This document shows positions 52,663 to 62,636 of a DNA stretch of 64,000 nt, piece by piece; within the stretch, counting starts at the first letter, position 1; each line of letters begins with the position of its first letter. The notes beneath the pieces are model-generated. The model worked only from the letters and a program-made list of their open reading frames with translations. It searched no databases and was not told the origin of the DNA. Location: assembly GCA_019163375.1 (NCBI GenBank), contig JAFLKK010000001.1, forward strand, positions 230,638-294,637, given 5' to 3'. The stretch is from Paludibacter sp. (lineage in GTDB: Bacteria; Bacteroidota; Bacteroidia; Bacteroidales; Paludibacteraceae). Position numbers and translations under genes: made by a program.

Positions 52663-52963
52663 ACGTACTTGTATTTAGTTTTGAGTATTTTAACCGGAAT
52701 TGTTCAAAAATGGAGTGCGCTTATTTCTATGTATTTACATTCGTTACAAATATAAGATATTCTGCTTAACTAACAAAATACTGCTGTTTGAGATGGTGAA
52801 GCCGGATGCAGTTTTTGCCCCGTTGTATAGCTTCGTTTTTCAAAAAAAATGTGAAAGTTGTTTCTGCCTGCTTGCATATCAATATCAACGCTTAGGCCTA
52901 ATGGTAAATAGTCGCCGTGAAAATTTGTTTCTTAAATTAAACGGTTTATTCCCGTAAAAATGC

Positions 52964-52971
52964 TATTTTTG
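52964..52971 (+). promoter_or_regulatory. Predicted -7 box for gltX
   Basis: TATTTTTG matches TAnnTTTG and lies 60 bp upstream of the chosen gltX start, which supports that start over the in-frame ATG at 52960. The remaining 52663-52950 sequence shows no gene I can support. Confidence 0.5.
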
Positions 52972-53031
52972 CACTCCATTTCAAATCTTTACTTTCAATC
53001 ATTAGAAAGTAATTTCAAAAAAAAATATCGA

Positions 53032-54549
53032 ATGAGAAAAGTCAGAGTGCGCTTTGCACCCAGCCCAACCGGAGCTTTACACATTGGTGGTGTTCGTACT
53101 GCCTTGTACAATTACCTTTTTGCCAAAAAACATGGAGGCGATATGTTGCTCCGCATCGAAGATACCGACTCGGCACGCTTTGTACCGGGCGCCGAAGACT
53201 ATATTGTTGAAGCTCTTCAATGGTTAGGAATAAACATCGACGAAGGTGTAGGAGCAGCATCGGAAGGAGCATTTGCACCCTACCGTCAGAGCGAACGTAA
53301 AGCTATTTATCGTAAATATGTAGATCAATTGCTGGAAGCAGGATTGGCCTATGTTGCTTTTGATACGCCTGCTCAACTGGATGCTCAACGAGCTGAAATT
53401 GCTAATTTTCAATACGATGCCTCAACGCGTGGATTGATGACTAATTCGTTGACTTTGTCGGCCGATGAAGTAAATCAACGAATTGCTGCGGGAGAGCAGT
53501 ATGTAGTTAGAATAAAAATAGCACCAAACGAAGAAATAAAAGTTCAGGATTTAATACGTGGCGAAGTGGTTTTCAACTCGTCGGTCATTGATGATAAAGT
53601 ACTGTTTAAATCATCCGACGAATTGCCAACCTATCACATGGCCAATGTTGTTGATGATTATCTGATGCAAATCTCACATGTTATTCGTGGTGAGGAATGG
53701 TTACCATCGGCTCCTTTGCACGTTTTGTTGTACAAATACCTGGGTTGGTCGGAAGTGATGCCGGAATTTGCTCACTTACCCTTGTTGCTTAAACCTGATG
53801 GTAACGGAAAACTAAGCAAACGCGACGGTGACAGACTGGGATTCCCGGTTTTTCCACTTAACTGGAAAGACCCTAAAACGGGTGAAACATCATCGGGTTA
53901 CCGCGAAGCCGGTTATTTCCCCGAAGCGGTGGTGAACTTCCTTTCATTGCTTGGCTGGAATTCCGGTACCGAACAGGAAATTTTTTCAATGCAAGAATTG
54001 ATTGATCAGTTTTCGTTAGACCGGGTAAGTAAAAGTGGTGCCAAATTCGATTATGAAAAAGGTAAATGGTTTAATCATAAATATCTACAGTTGAAATCGG
54101 ACGATGAAATAGCCGATATGTTTCAACGTATTTTGATAGAAAAAGACATTGTTGAAGATACTCAGAAATTGGTAAAAATAGTATCGTTGGTAAAAGAACG
54201 TGCCAATTTTGTAAATGAGCTGTGGGCACAATCAAGCTTCTTTTTCGTAGCACCAACGGAGTATGATGCCAAAACAATCCAAAAGCGTTGGAAAGCTGAA
54301 ACCCCTGCGCAAATGACAGAGTTGATTACTTTGTTGGATGCTATCGAGGATTTTTCTCCGGTGGCTACCGAAGAAATTGTAAAGGAATGGATTGCTGCCA
54401 AAGAATATAACATGGGCGGCATTATGAATGCATTCCGTTTATCAATAGTGGGTGAACCGAAAGGACCGCACATGTTCGATATTATTGCCCTTTTAGGAAA
54501 AGAAGAAACAATTGCCCGCTTGAAAACTGCAATTGAAAATATAAAATAA
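53032..54549 (+). CDS. gltX: Glutamyl-tRNA synthetase
   Basis: It charges tRNA-Glu. From the ATG at 53032 it has 505 residues and begins [20 protein letters not shown] with the HIGH-type motif at about 9-20; the KMSKS-type motif is KLSKRDG near residue 260. The C-terminal anticodon-binding domain follows. HipA family kinases act on this enzyme in E. coli; the HipT-like kinase in this window has its own candidate target, so any link is only a possibility. It precedes the polysaccharide genes on the same strand by about 30 bp. Confidence 0.96.
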   Translation: MRKVRVRFAPSPTGALHIGGVRTALYNYLFAKKHGGDMLLRIEDTDSARFVPGAEDYIVEALQWLGINIDEGVGAASEGAFAPYRQSERKAIYRKYVDQLLEAGLAYVAFDTPAQLDAQRAEIANFQYDASTRGLMTNSLTLSADEVNQRIAAGEQYVVRIKIAPNEEIKVQDLIRGEVVFNSSVIDDKVLFKSSDELPTYHMANVVDDYLMQISHVIRGEEWLPSAPLHVLLYKYLGWSEVMPEFAHLPLLLKPDGNGKLSKRDGDRLGFPVFPLNWKDPKTGETSSGYREAGYFPEAVVNFLSLLGWNSGTEQEIFSMQELIDQFSLDRVSKSGAKFDYEKGKWFNHKYLQLKSDDEIADMFQRILIEKDIVEDTQKLVKIVSLVKERANFVNELWAQSSFFFVAPTEYDAKTIQKRWKAETPAQMTELITLLDAIEDFSPVATEEIVKEWIAAKEYNMGGIMNAFRLSIVGEPKGPHMFDIIALLGKEETIARLKTAIENIK

Positions 54550-54579
54550 CATCATTATTCCCCTTTAGGGGACAGGGGT

Positions 54580-55881
54580 ATGAAGAAAGTTCTCATTATC
54601 ACATATTATTGGATTCCCAGCGGTGGAGCGGGAGTGCAGCGTTGGGTGAAATTTGCCAAATACTTGCGTCAATATGGATGGGAACCTATTATCTATACCC
54701 CTGAAAATCCGGAATATCCATCTATAGATCATTCATTTGAAAAAGATATTCCTGCTGATATTACGGTTCTAAAGACTCCAATTTGGGAACCTTATAACGT
54801 GTATCGAAATCTTACCGGAAAGAAAAATCAGGCTATCAATGCCGGTTTTATTTCGGAAAATAAAAAACAAGGCTGGAAAGATAAACTCTCTATTTGGATT
54901 CGAGGCAACTTTTTGATTCCTGATCCACGCCGGTTTTGGATTAAACCTTCGGTGAGTTTTCTGAGCGATTATCTGAATGAAAATCCGGTTGACGCTATCA
55001 TTACCACCGGACCTCCGCATTCGATGCACCTGATTGGTATGGGATTGAAAAAAAACTTTCCTTCATTGCCATGGGTAGCCGATTTTCGGGATCCATGGAC
55101 AAATATCGACTTTTATAAAGATTTGAATTTGACTTGGCTTGCAGATAAAATTCATCATAAGCTGGAGAGAGAAGTGCTTCAAAAAGCCGATACGGTTCTG
55201 GTTGTTTCTCGTGGAATGGAAGAGGAGTTTGCTCCAATGAAACCCAAGAAACTTCAGGTGATTACGAACGGTTACGACGAATCCGATGTGCAGGTTGGTG
55301 CGTTGGCATTGGATGGAAGATTTTCCATCTCGCATATCGGGACGCTTAATGCAGCCCGAAACCCCCGAATTGTTTGGAAAGTATTGAGTGAAATATGTGC
55401 AGAGAATATTGATTTCAAGAAAGATTTACAAATCCAGTTAGTAGGAAAAGTAGATTTCTCAGTGTTGGAAGATATTCAAAGCTATGGATTACAGGAGCAA
55501 CTGCTGAAAATCGATTACCTATCGCACTCCGAAGCCATTGCCAAGCAAAATAGTTCCCAAGTATTGATGTTGCTGATCAATCAATCCGGTAATGCAAAAG
55601 GAATTCTGACCGGTAAGTTTTTCGAATACCTGGCTGCCAAACGCCCTATCTTAGCTGTTGGTCCTACTGATGGAGATGCGGCCGTTGTTTTGAACGAAAC
55701 GGGAGCAGGTGTGATGGTTGATTTTGCTGATGAGCAAGCAACAAAGACAGCAATTCAGAATTATTATAACCAGTATAAAAAAGGTACGCTTAGCGTTCAA
55801 TCGGAGTCTGTTGAGCGATTTTCGCGTCGTTCGCTCACAGGTGAACTTGCAGGCTTGTTAGATGGATTTGGAAAGAAGTAA
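54580..55881 (+). CDS. Glycosyltransferase (GT4-like, GT-B fold)
   Basis: A 433-residue cytoplasmic glycosyltransferase. The N-domain starts with VLIITYYWIPSGGAGVQRWVKFAKYL and has TTGPPHSMHLIG; the C-domain contains VITNGYDESDV, SHIGTLNAARNP and the donor-binding TGKFFEYLAAKRPILAVG block with its glutamate. Sugar donor and acceptor are unknown. It is the first gene of the plus-strand half of the polysaccharide locus and 24 bp upstream of wecB. Confidence 0.85.
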   Translation: MKKVLIITYYWIPSGGAGVQRWVKFAKYLRQYGWEPIIYTPENPEYPSIDHSFEKDIPADITVLKTPIWEPYNVYRNLTGKKNQAINAGFISENKKQGWKDKLSIWIRGNFLIPDPRRFWIKPSVSFLSDYLNENPVDAIITTGPPHSMHLIGMGLKKNFPSLPWVADFRDPWTNIDFYKDLNLTWLADKIHHKLEREVLQKADTVLVVSRGMEEEFAPMKPKKLQVITNGYDESDVQVGALALDGRFSISHIGTLNAARNPRIVWKVLSEICAENIDFKKDLQIQLVGKVDFSVLEDIQSYGLQEQLLKIDYLSHSEAIAKQNSSQVLMLLINQSGNAKGILTGKFFEYLAAKRPILAVGPTDGDAAVVLNETGAGVMVDFADEQATKTAIQNYYNQYKKGTLSVQSESVERFSRRSLTGELAGLLDGFGKK

Positions 55882-55904
55882 AGACAGTTTAGAATAAATA
55901 AACA

Positions 55905-56990
55905 ATGAAAAAAATTATAACCATTGTCGGAGCTCGACCTCAGTTCGTAAAAGCAGCCACTTTGAGCCGTCAGTTTAAATTGTTGGGTGTAGAAGAGTTG
56001 ATTATTCACACCGGTCAACATTTCGATGCAAACATGTCCGAAGTGTTTTTCGAAGAAATGGAAATCCCAAAACCGGCATATCAACTCGATATTAACGGTT
56101 TAACGCACGGTGCCATGACCGGACGAATGCTCGAAGGAATAGAGGAAATTCTTATTAATGAAAAACCGGATGCTGTTTTGGTATTTGGTGATACTAATTC
56201 GACACTTGCAGGCGCATTGGCGGCAGCCAAACTGCACATACCACTTGTTCATGTTGAGGCCGGACTACGTTCGTTCAATATGCAAATGCCGGAGGAAATA
56301 AACCGGATTTTGACCGATCGCATTTCCAATGTTCTTTTTTGTCCAACCGATACAGCTGTAAAAAACCTTCAACGCGAAGGTTTTGATAATTTACCGGTTA
56401 AAATAATAAAAAACGGTGATGTGATGCAGGATGCGGCTATTTTTTATGCTGCTAAAGCCGAAGAAAAATCAACGGTATTGAAAACCATTGACTTACCTTT
56501 GTTTATTTTGGCAACTATTCATCGTCAGGAAAATACCGATTCGCCCGAAAATCTACGAAATATTATTGCCGGCTTGAATGAAATAAACCGACAAACTCCT
56601 GTTGTAGTGCCTATTCACCCACGAACACGCCATATTCTGGCGCAGCAACATATCGTTCCGGAGTTCAAACTTATTGATCCGGTAGGTTATTTTGATATGA
56701 TAATGCTATTGAAATCGTGTGAGATGGTGATAACCGATAGTGGTGGAGTGCAAAAGGAAGCCTTTTTCTTTGGCAAACATTGTATCACTCTTCGCGAACA
56801 AACCGAATGGGTAGAGCTGGTTGACAATGGATTTAATATTTTAGTGGGAAGCGACCCGGCAAAATTGAAATCGGCTTTCGAAGTTTTAAGTACAAAACAT
56901 TCAGATTTTAGTATGGATTTGTACGGAAAAGGAAGTGCCTCGGCGCAAGCGGTTAGTGAAATAATCAATTACTTAAATACCAATAATTAG
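55905..56990 (+). CDS. wecB: UDP-N-acetylglucosamine 2-epimerase (non-hydrolysing)
   Basis: It converts UDP-GlcNAc to UDP-ManNAc, a precursor for ManNAc or ManNAcA residues in surface polysaccharide. The 361-residue length is normal. Family blocks are visible: GARPQFVKAATL, FGDTNSTLAGALAA, HVEAGLRSFNMQMPEE and TDSGGVQKEAFFFGK with the active-site region. Only 2 bp separate it from the following methyltransferase gene. Confidence 0.95.
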   Translation: MKKIITIVGARPQFVKAATLSRQFKLLGVEELIIHTGQHFDANMSEVFFEEMEIPKPAYQLDINGLTHGAMTGRMLEGIEEILINEKPDAVLVFGDTNSTLAGALAAAKLHIPLVHVEAGLRSFNMQMPEEINRILTDRISNVLFCPTDTAVKNLQREGFDNLPVKIIKNGDVMQDAAIFYAAKAEEKSTVLKTIDLPLFILATIHRQENTDSPENLRNIIAGLNEINRQTPVVVPIHPRTRHILAQQHIVPEFKLIDPVGYFDMIMLLKSCEMVITDSGGVQKEAFFFGKHCITLREQTEWVELVDNGFNILVGSDPAKLKSAFEVLSTKHSDFSMDLYGKGSASAQAVSEIINYLNTNN

Positions 56991-56992
56991 AA

Positions 56993-57661
56993 ATGGAAAA
57001 ATCTCCCGAAAATATGAAAAATCTGAACGGTTATTATTTTAATGACCGATTGGATATGCTTAAATATATTCCTGATACTGCAGTAAGAATTTTAGAAGTT
57101 GGTTGTGGTGCGGGAATTTTTTGTTCAGCATTAAAACAGCGGTCCGACCGTGAAGTCTGGGGAGTGGAAATTAACCCAGAGGCCGGTGAAAAAGCAAGGG
57201 CAATTTGCGACCGTATTTTTGTGGGTGATTTTAATGATTTTTTTGAAGAGCTACCTAAAAACTATTTCGATTGCGTGGTTTTTAATGATGTGTTGGAGCA
57301 TATTTACGCGCCCTGGGACACACTTCGTATGGTAAAGAGTTTGCTGTCGGATACCGGTTTGGTTGTTTCATCCATCCCAAATTTTAGATACATCGACAAT
57401 CTAATCACTGAAATAGTATGGCGTAAAGATTTTCGGTATAAGCCAGAGGGCGGTATTTTGGACGACACGCACATTCGTTTTTTTACATATAAAAGTGCTG
57501 CAAGAATGTATCAGGAGCAAGGTTATGAATTAGTTATTCATGAATGTATCAGACCTTGCAAAAGTTGGAAAGAAAAATTGTTTATAAATCTTACCTTCGG
57601 AATATTAAGCGATGCCCGTTACAAACATATTGCCACTGTAGCTAAACCTGCCCGACAATGA
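56993..57661 (+). CDS. Class I SAM-dependent methyltransferase
   Basis: A 222-residue methyltransferase with motif I ILEVGCGAGIF (about 34-44), an acidic residue at the end of strand 2 in GVEINPEAG, and the post-motif VVFNDVLEHIYAPW near 95. Its substrate could be a sugar in the polysaccharide; nothing in the sequence decides this. The stop overlaps the next start by 4 bp (ATGA). Confidence 0.87.
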   Translation: MEKSPENMKNLNGYYFNDRLDMLKYIPDTAVRILEVGCGAGIFCSALKQRSDREVWGVEINPEAGEKARAICDRIFVGDFNDFFEELPKNYFDCVVFNDVLEHIYAPWDTLRMVKSLLSDTGLVVSSIPNFRYIDNLITEIVWRKDFRYKPEGGILDDTHIRFFTYKSAARMYQEQGYELVIHECIRPCKSWKEKLFINLTFGILSDARYKHIATVAKPARQ

Positions 57662-58638
57662 ATATGCCTTTAGTTTCGATTATAACGCCTACCTACAACC
57701 ACGAAAAGTACTTAGCCGACTGTATTCGCTCTGCCCAGGCGCAGACGTTCTCAAGCTGGGAAATGATAGTAGTGGATGATGGAAGCATGGATAATACCTT
57801 GCAGATTGCCCATTCATTTGCAGAACAAGACCGACGGATAAGGGTTTTTACACAAAAAAATGTAGGTATTTTTCGTTTAGCCGAAACTTATAATTTTGCG
57901 TTGGGACAATCAAACGGAAAATATATTGCTGTTCTTGAGGGTGATGATGTGTGGCTACCGGAAAAATTAGCTCAACAGACACAAACTCTGGAAACTGATG
58001 ATAATGCAGTTTTATCGTGGGGAAAGGCCTATGGGGTTTCGATTGATTTGTCGGAAAACTATGGTTTGTATCCAAATTTGAAATATGAAGCCAAAATTTT
58101 TACAAATACACCTGTAAAATCGGCACTTAAAGAATTACTTTTCTCTAACTACATACCCGCACTTACCGTTTTAATTCGTAAAACGGCATTAGTGCAAATT
58201 GGTGGTTTTGTTCAAAAGTTTAATTTGCCATTGGTTGATTTGCCCACCTGGCAGGAATTATCGCTTCTGGGCACATTTACTTTTGTAAATGAACCGGTTG
58301 GCAAATGGCGCGTTTCACCCAATCAGGTGACAAAAACATACACCATTCAAATGATTGAGGGAGTGTATCAACAGGCTCTATATCTTTGTCAGCAGGACGA
58401 ACCGTTTTTTCAATCGTTGGGAATTACCGAGCCAAAGATTCAACACCATTTTCAAAAAAGACTTATTGTGAATTATTGTCATTCAGCAAACTTTAAGTTG
58501 GTTCGTCGTGACTATATTGGTGCCCGAAAAGATTTTACTCAATCCATTACGAATTTTGGATTGAAAAAAATCATCTGGAAAATACGTTCTGTATTTGGTA
58601 TAATCAAAAGTTTTATCTACCCGATTATCAAGAAGTAA
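57658..58638 (+). CDS. Family 2 glycosyltransferase
   Basis: A 326-residue GT-A enzyme. The start VSIITPTYNHEKYLADCIRS, the VVDDGSMDNT block and EGDDVWLPEKL with the metal-binding acidic pair are classic GT2 parts. The last 60 residues contain a hydrophobic stretch and basic residues that may attach to the membrane. It is the last gene of the plus-strand group; the flippase gene converges on it with a 16-bp gap and no visible terminator. Confidence 0.9.
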   Translation: MNMPLVSIITPTYNHEKYLADCIRSAQAQTFSSWEMIVVDDGSMDNTLQIAHSFAEQDRRIRVFTQKNVGIFRLAETYNFALGQSNGKYIAVLEGDDVWLPEKLAQQTQTLETDDNAVLSWGKAYGVSIDLSENYGLYPNLKYEAKIFTNTPVKSALKELLFSNYIPALTVLIRKTALVQIGGFVQKFNLPLVDLPTWQELSLLGTFTFVNEPVGKWRVSPNQVTKTYTIQMIEGVYQQALYLCQQDEPFFQSLGITEPKIQHHFQKRLIVNYCHSANFKLVRRDYIGARKDFTQSITNFGLKKIIWKIRSVFGIIKSFIYPIIKK

Positions 58639-58654
58639 AGAAAAATGGAGGTGT

Positions 58655-60121
58655 TTATTTTTTGATGAATGACAATACGTATCCAATCTTTTCCCGGATG
58701 AAATTCAATGCATTGAAAAAGATTTCGGGGTAAATAAATCGAACCATCAGCAGATACATAATTCCGGCGACAGCAATTTGTACAGTCACTAACAGTAAGT
58801 TACTGCTTATTGATAGATAGGCAAAAACGGCTGTGATACCTCCCAGTAAGATACTTAGCACAAGATTTGGAAGTATATCTGAAAATTGAGACCGCAATTT
58901 TAAATCCAATACCTTTCTGATGTAAACGATGGAGATGAAATAAGAAAGGTAGGTGGCGATGATAAGTCCGATAAGCATTCTGCTTATTCCATATTGAAAA
59001 CACAAACCCACAGAAATAAGAATAAGCGCTTTTTTTATCAGTTCGATTCTCAATGTTTTCTTCGATTCTCCTCTGGCATTGAGCACACTAATATTCAAAC
59101 TATACAGTGGTCCGAATATACTGGCAGCCAGCAATAATTGAAAAAGGATTACAGACGATAGCCATTGTTCGTGGATTAAAACCAGAATTAAAGGTTTAGC
59201 AATAGCAATAAGAACGATGGTCAGTGGAAATACAAGTAAGGATAGAGATGTTGTTAGCCTGCGAAAAATACGCGTCAGTCGCTCGGTATCATCTTGAATT
59301 TGAACTAATAAAGGGTAGGTTCCACTCAGCAAAATTTGCTGTGAAGCGGCATTTACCGTTTCGTTCAATTTATTTGCCTGCGTGTAATATCCTACTTGTT
59401 GGAAAGGGTAAAAGCGTCCTAGCAAAATGGTGTAAATATGATTGAAAATCACATTCAGTGAGGTAGATCCAAGCATATGAATGGAGAAATTCCAAAAGTC
59501 TTTTATCACTTGAAATGAAAAATGTCTTATTGGTCGCCAATGAACTAAAATGGGAAATAAAATGGCACGAATCAGTTGACTTACAATTTGTTGCCACACC
59601 AGTGCCCATACACCATAACCATTAATTGCCAAAACGATACCTAATGTTCCACTTACTACAACGCTGGAAATGTTTATTAACGCAAGGGTTTTAAAGTCCA
59701 GTTTTTTGTTTAGCACCACATACTGAACAAAATAGATGGCGTAAAATAGTATGGTCAGAAATAAGACACGCGATATTTTGACTAATTGTGGCTGAGAGAA
59801 AAAATTTGCTATGAGTGGAGCCGAAAAGAAAAGGATGATGTAAAGTAGTACTGAAATAGACAGGTTTAGGTAGAAGATTGTACTGAAATCAGTAGATGTT
59901 GCATCCTGTTTTCTGATTAATGCTTGTCCAAATCCACCATCAATCATAACCGAAGACAGCGCAATGAAAATCATTAACACGCCAATTAATCCGTAATCAT
60001 GAGGAGTTAATAATCGAGCCAGTATAATTCCAATAAATAATTGGGCTAATTGTTGTCCAAACTTGTCAATCGATACCCATGTTAATGCTTTGAGCATCTT
60101 GGTCTTTAATTCATCACCCAT
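58655..60121 (-). CDS. Polysaccharide flippase (Wzx/WzxC-type)
   Basis: A 488-residue membrane protein with about 14 hydrophobic segments, MOP superfamily. The family start VSIDKFGQQLAQLFIGIILARLLTPHDYGLIGVL and FSQPQLVKISRVLF are typical of WzxC/lipopolysaccharide biosynthesis flippases. It should move lipid-linked repeat units across the inner membrane. Its start overlaps the asparagine-synthase-like stop (TAATG), so translation is coupled. Confidence 0.9.
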   Translation of the reverse strand: MGDELKTKMLKALTWVSIDKFGQQLAQLFIGIILARLLTPHDYGLIGVLMIFIALSSVMIDGGFGQALIRKQDATSTDFSTIFYLNLSISVLLYIILFFSAPLIANFFSQPQLVKISRVLFLTILFYAIYFVQYVVLNKKLDFKTLALINISSVVVSGTLGIVLAINGYGVWALVWQQIVSQLIRAILFPILVHWRPIRHFSFQVIKDFWNFSIHMLGSTSLNVIFNHIYTILLGRFYPFQQVGYYTQANKLNETVNAASQQILLSGTYPLLVQIQDDTERLTRIFRRLTTSLSLLVFPLTIVLIAIAKPLILVLIHEQWLSSVILFQLLLAASIFGPLYSLNISVLNARGESKKTLRIELIKKALILISVGLCFQYGISRMLIGLIIATYLSYFISIVYIRKVLDLKLRSQFSDILPNLVLSILLGGITAVFAYLSISSNLLLVTVQIAVAGIMYLLMVRFIYPEIFFNALNFIREKIGYVLSFIKK

Positions 60122-61881
60122 TACTTCTGCTTCGTGTTGTTTTGTTGTGTAAAATGCAGTTTTAAAGCCCCAAGGAGCGTAAGAACCTGCAACCTTTCAT
60201 TCGTATTGCCTTCGGCAAATAAATATTCGCAGTCCTTTTTTAAGTCCGGTTTGTCGGATAATAACGCAATGTTTTCTTCAAAATACCTGGAGAAAGTAAG
60301 TTGTAAATCTGGATTCTTAGCAAACCAATTGTCGAATGGGTTCATACCCGAATTCATCTTCTTCGATAGCTTGTCGAAGAATTTCAACTTCATGCGTTGA
60401 TAATAATTCCAATCAAAATATTTTTTGTAATTGTTTGATTTAAGTGGTGAAACGCCTGTTTTTTCCCATTGGTACTTGGCAAACTCAGGATGTTTTTTAG
60501 CAATCCACTCCAGGTAAATTTTGTGTTTGTACTTCCATTCATCCGGAATTGAGTAGCAATACGACAAAAACTCCAAATCAAGAAAAGGAGTAACTGCCTG
60601 TGTGAATATATCGAAATAGAAATTACCATTGGTAGCCGCTAAAAATCCTCTTCCATAGAATTTAAACAATTCTTCAGATGGATATTTATCAATTATGGCT
60701 TGCAGATAAGGTTCTATTTTGGTAATCAATTTGGTGGAATAAGCCCCCGAGTAAATAGTGGGTTTTACAACATAGGGTTGTGATAGAAACGATCCTATTA
60801 CTGCATCTCCAATCAACCCGGTATGAATGAGCCCGTATTTATCGAAGTTTATATTCTCTATCGATTTCAGCACATGGCTGGAACCGGAGTAAAGAATCAA
60901 ACCATCATTGTAATAAATCGTTTTATCTATGTCTTTCAGGTAATTCCCATTGTCGAGCGATTGGAACAGAAATTCATGTGCGTAATCCGATGCGATTTTT
61001 TTTGGAATCATTTCATCCAAATAATTCGATTGGGAGAAGGTGAAATTTAATTGTTCTTTGTAACCCAACTTGTTGGCAACCAGTACGGTCATTCGTGAAT
61101 CCAAACCACCGCTGAGCGTAGCAATATGTTTGTAATTATATTCTTTATCTTTTTCGAACTCAAGGCGAACAGCTTTCGAGAATAACTCGTCCATTTTTTC
61201 GATCACCTGCTCTTTCGTGTCAGTTGTTTTTTCAATACCAGATAAATTGAAATAGCTAGCAACTGTCAATTTGCCTTTTTCAAAAGCAAGCATTGTGCCC
61301 GGAGCTACCCGTTTTATCTCCGAAACCAAAGTAGTATCTTCAAGCATATAACCGTAAGTCAGCATCAGATAGGCACCGTTTGTGTCAAGTGTGATGGGTA
61401 TCAAAAGCTTATGGCATAAGTCAGTCAGTTCACGTACGTCGGACGAGAAAAGGAAATAATCCTCATTTTGAAAATAGAAAAGTCGTTTTGTGCCGGTTGG
61501 ATTGGCAAAGATTACCCATTTATCGTCGGTTTTTGAGTAGATAAAGCCAACAAATTCACCTTTCAACGAATGAATAAATTCATTGCCTTTGGCGATAAAC
61601 AACTTCTTTATAATATTATAAATATCAGTTTGTTGGGTTGATGTTGCCAGTTCACTGAGGTTTAATATCACACCCTCAATGCCGATAACAAACTGCTCAT
61701 CTTCCTTCATGGTTTTGTCACGTTCAAACTTGTTGTGCGTGAAATGTTCTATCCGGTATTTTTCAGCATCAATGTATTTCGTATGGAAACGACTTTCCTG
61801 CCCATACACATTTTTATCTCTAAACGTGAGGGGCGAAGGAATTGTATTTTTTTTGCTGATAATTGCAGTAAACCCTGACAT
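60121..61881 (-). CDS. Asparagine-synthase-like protein without the N-terminal catalytic cysteine
   Basis: A 586-residue protein with the asparagine synthetase B arrangement: an N-terminal glutaminase-like half (residues 1-210) and a synthetase half with the ATP-pyrophosphatase loop LSGGLDSRM near 250. In true glutamine-dependent enzymes Cys follows the initiator Met; here residue 2 is Ser (MSGFTAI), so glutamine hydrolysis by the usual route is not expected. Enzymes of this type in surface-glycan loci are thought to amidate sugar carboxylates. It could use free ammonia. Coupled to the flippase gene. Confidence 0.85.
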   Translation of the reverse strand: MSGFTAIISKKNTIPSPLTFRDKNVYGQESRFHTKYIDAEKYRIEHFTHNKFERDKTMKEDEQFVIGIEGVILNLSELATSTQQTDIYNIIKKLFIAKGNEFIHSLKGEFVGFIYSKTDDKWVIFANPTGTKRLFYFQNEDYFLFSSDVRELTDLCHKLLIPITLDTNGAYLMLTYGYMLEDTTLVSEIKRVAPGTMLAFEKGKLTVASYFNLSGIEKTTDTKEQVIEKMDELFSKAVRLEFEKDKEYNYKHIATLSGGLDSRMTVLVANKLGYKEQLNFTFSQSNYLDEMIPKKIASDYAHEFLFQSLDNGNYLKDIDKTIYYNDGLILYSGSSHVLKSIENINFDKYGLIHTGLIGDAVIGSFLSQPYVVKPTIYSGAYSTKLITKIEPYLQAIIDKYPSEELFKFYGRGFLAATNGNFYFDIFTQAVTPFLDLEFLSYCYSIPDEWKYKHKIYLEWIAKKHPEFAKYQWEKTGVSPLKSNNYKKYFDWNYYQRMKLKFFDKLSKKMNSGMNPFDNWFAKNPDLQLTFSRYFEENIALLSDKPDLKKDCEYLFAEGNTNERLQVLTLLGALKLHFTQQNNTKQK

Positions 61882-61931
61882 AGGTAGTTATTTAATTTTC
61901 AATTAGTTTTGAAACTGCTTCGGATGAAGTT

Positions 61932-62636
61932 CTAGAACAAAAATTTATTCTCATCAAAATCGTTACAGGCTTTTTCGTAATCATCCGGTCTGCCAATGTC
62001 GAGCCAGTAACCATCATGGATTTTTACCGTTGCAGGGTGGTTGAATTTAATCAAATCCAACATAAGATGGTCAAAACCATATAATTGATTCGCAGGGATG
62101 TAATCAAGTATTTGTTTATTAGCCATATAAACTCCCATGCTTACATTGTAACGTGTTGTTGGCTTCTCAACAAAGTTTACCAATTTATTGTCAGTTCCGA
62201 GTTCCAGCACACCGTAATCGACCTTTTGGTCTCTGGAATACGCCGAAATTGTGAATATGTTCCCGGCATTTACATGTTCTTCGTAAAATGCCTCAAAATC
62301 AAGATCTGTCAATACATCACCATTCATTACCAAAAAGTTATCTGGCAAATCACTGATAAGTTTTAGCGGTCCCATAGTGCTTAAAGGCTTGTCTTCCAGC
62401 GAATAATCGATGTGCGTTCCCCACTTGCTGCCATCGCCGCAATAGGCACGGATAATTTCGGCCATATGGTTAACAGTGATTGTGATATGATCAAAACCAC
62501 ATTTTGTCAACTTGCGGATAATTATTTCCAGAATAGGCAAATCGCCAATTGGAACCAATGGTTTTGGCAAACTAATGGTGTAAGGCTTCAATCGCGTGCC
62601 TTTTCCGCCGGCTAAAATTACTGCTCTTTTAGACAT
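61932..62636 (-). CDS. Sugar-1-phosphate nucleotidyltransferase
   Basis: A 234-residue enzyme of the RmlA/GlmU-type fold: AVILAGGKGTRLKPYT (5-20), KPLVPIG, NGDVLTDLDF with the metal-binding aspartates, and FVEKPT. It activates a sugar-1-phosphate with a nucleotide. Next to a LegB-like dehydratase it is a candidate for the guanylyltransferase/PtmE-like step of a nonulosonate or related pathway, but mannose-1-phosphate or glucose-1-phosphate are also possible. It overlaps the dehydratase gene by eight bases at 62629-62636. Confidence 0.82.
   Translation of the reverse strand: MSKRAVILAGGKGTRLKPYTISLPKPLVPIGDLPILEIIIRKLTKCGFDHITITVNHMAEIIRAYCGDGSKWGTHIDYSLEDKPLSTMGPLKLISDLPDNFLVMNGDVLTDLDFEAFYEEHVNAGNIFTISAYSRDQKVDYGVLELGTDNKLVNFVEKPTTRYNVSMGVYMANKQILDYIPANQLYGFDHLMLDLIKFNHPATVKIHDGYWLDIGRPDDYEKACNDFDENKFLF

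Noticed and set aside
52700..52957. 85-codon plus-strand frame upstream of gltX
   Set aside because: Cys- and Phe-rich composition typical of AT-rich non-coding DNA; no motif, no ribosome binding context.
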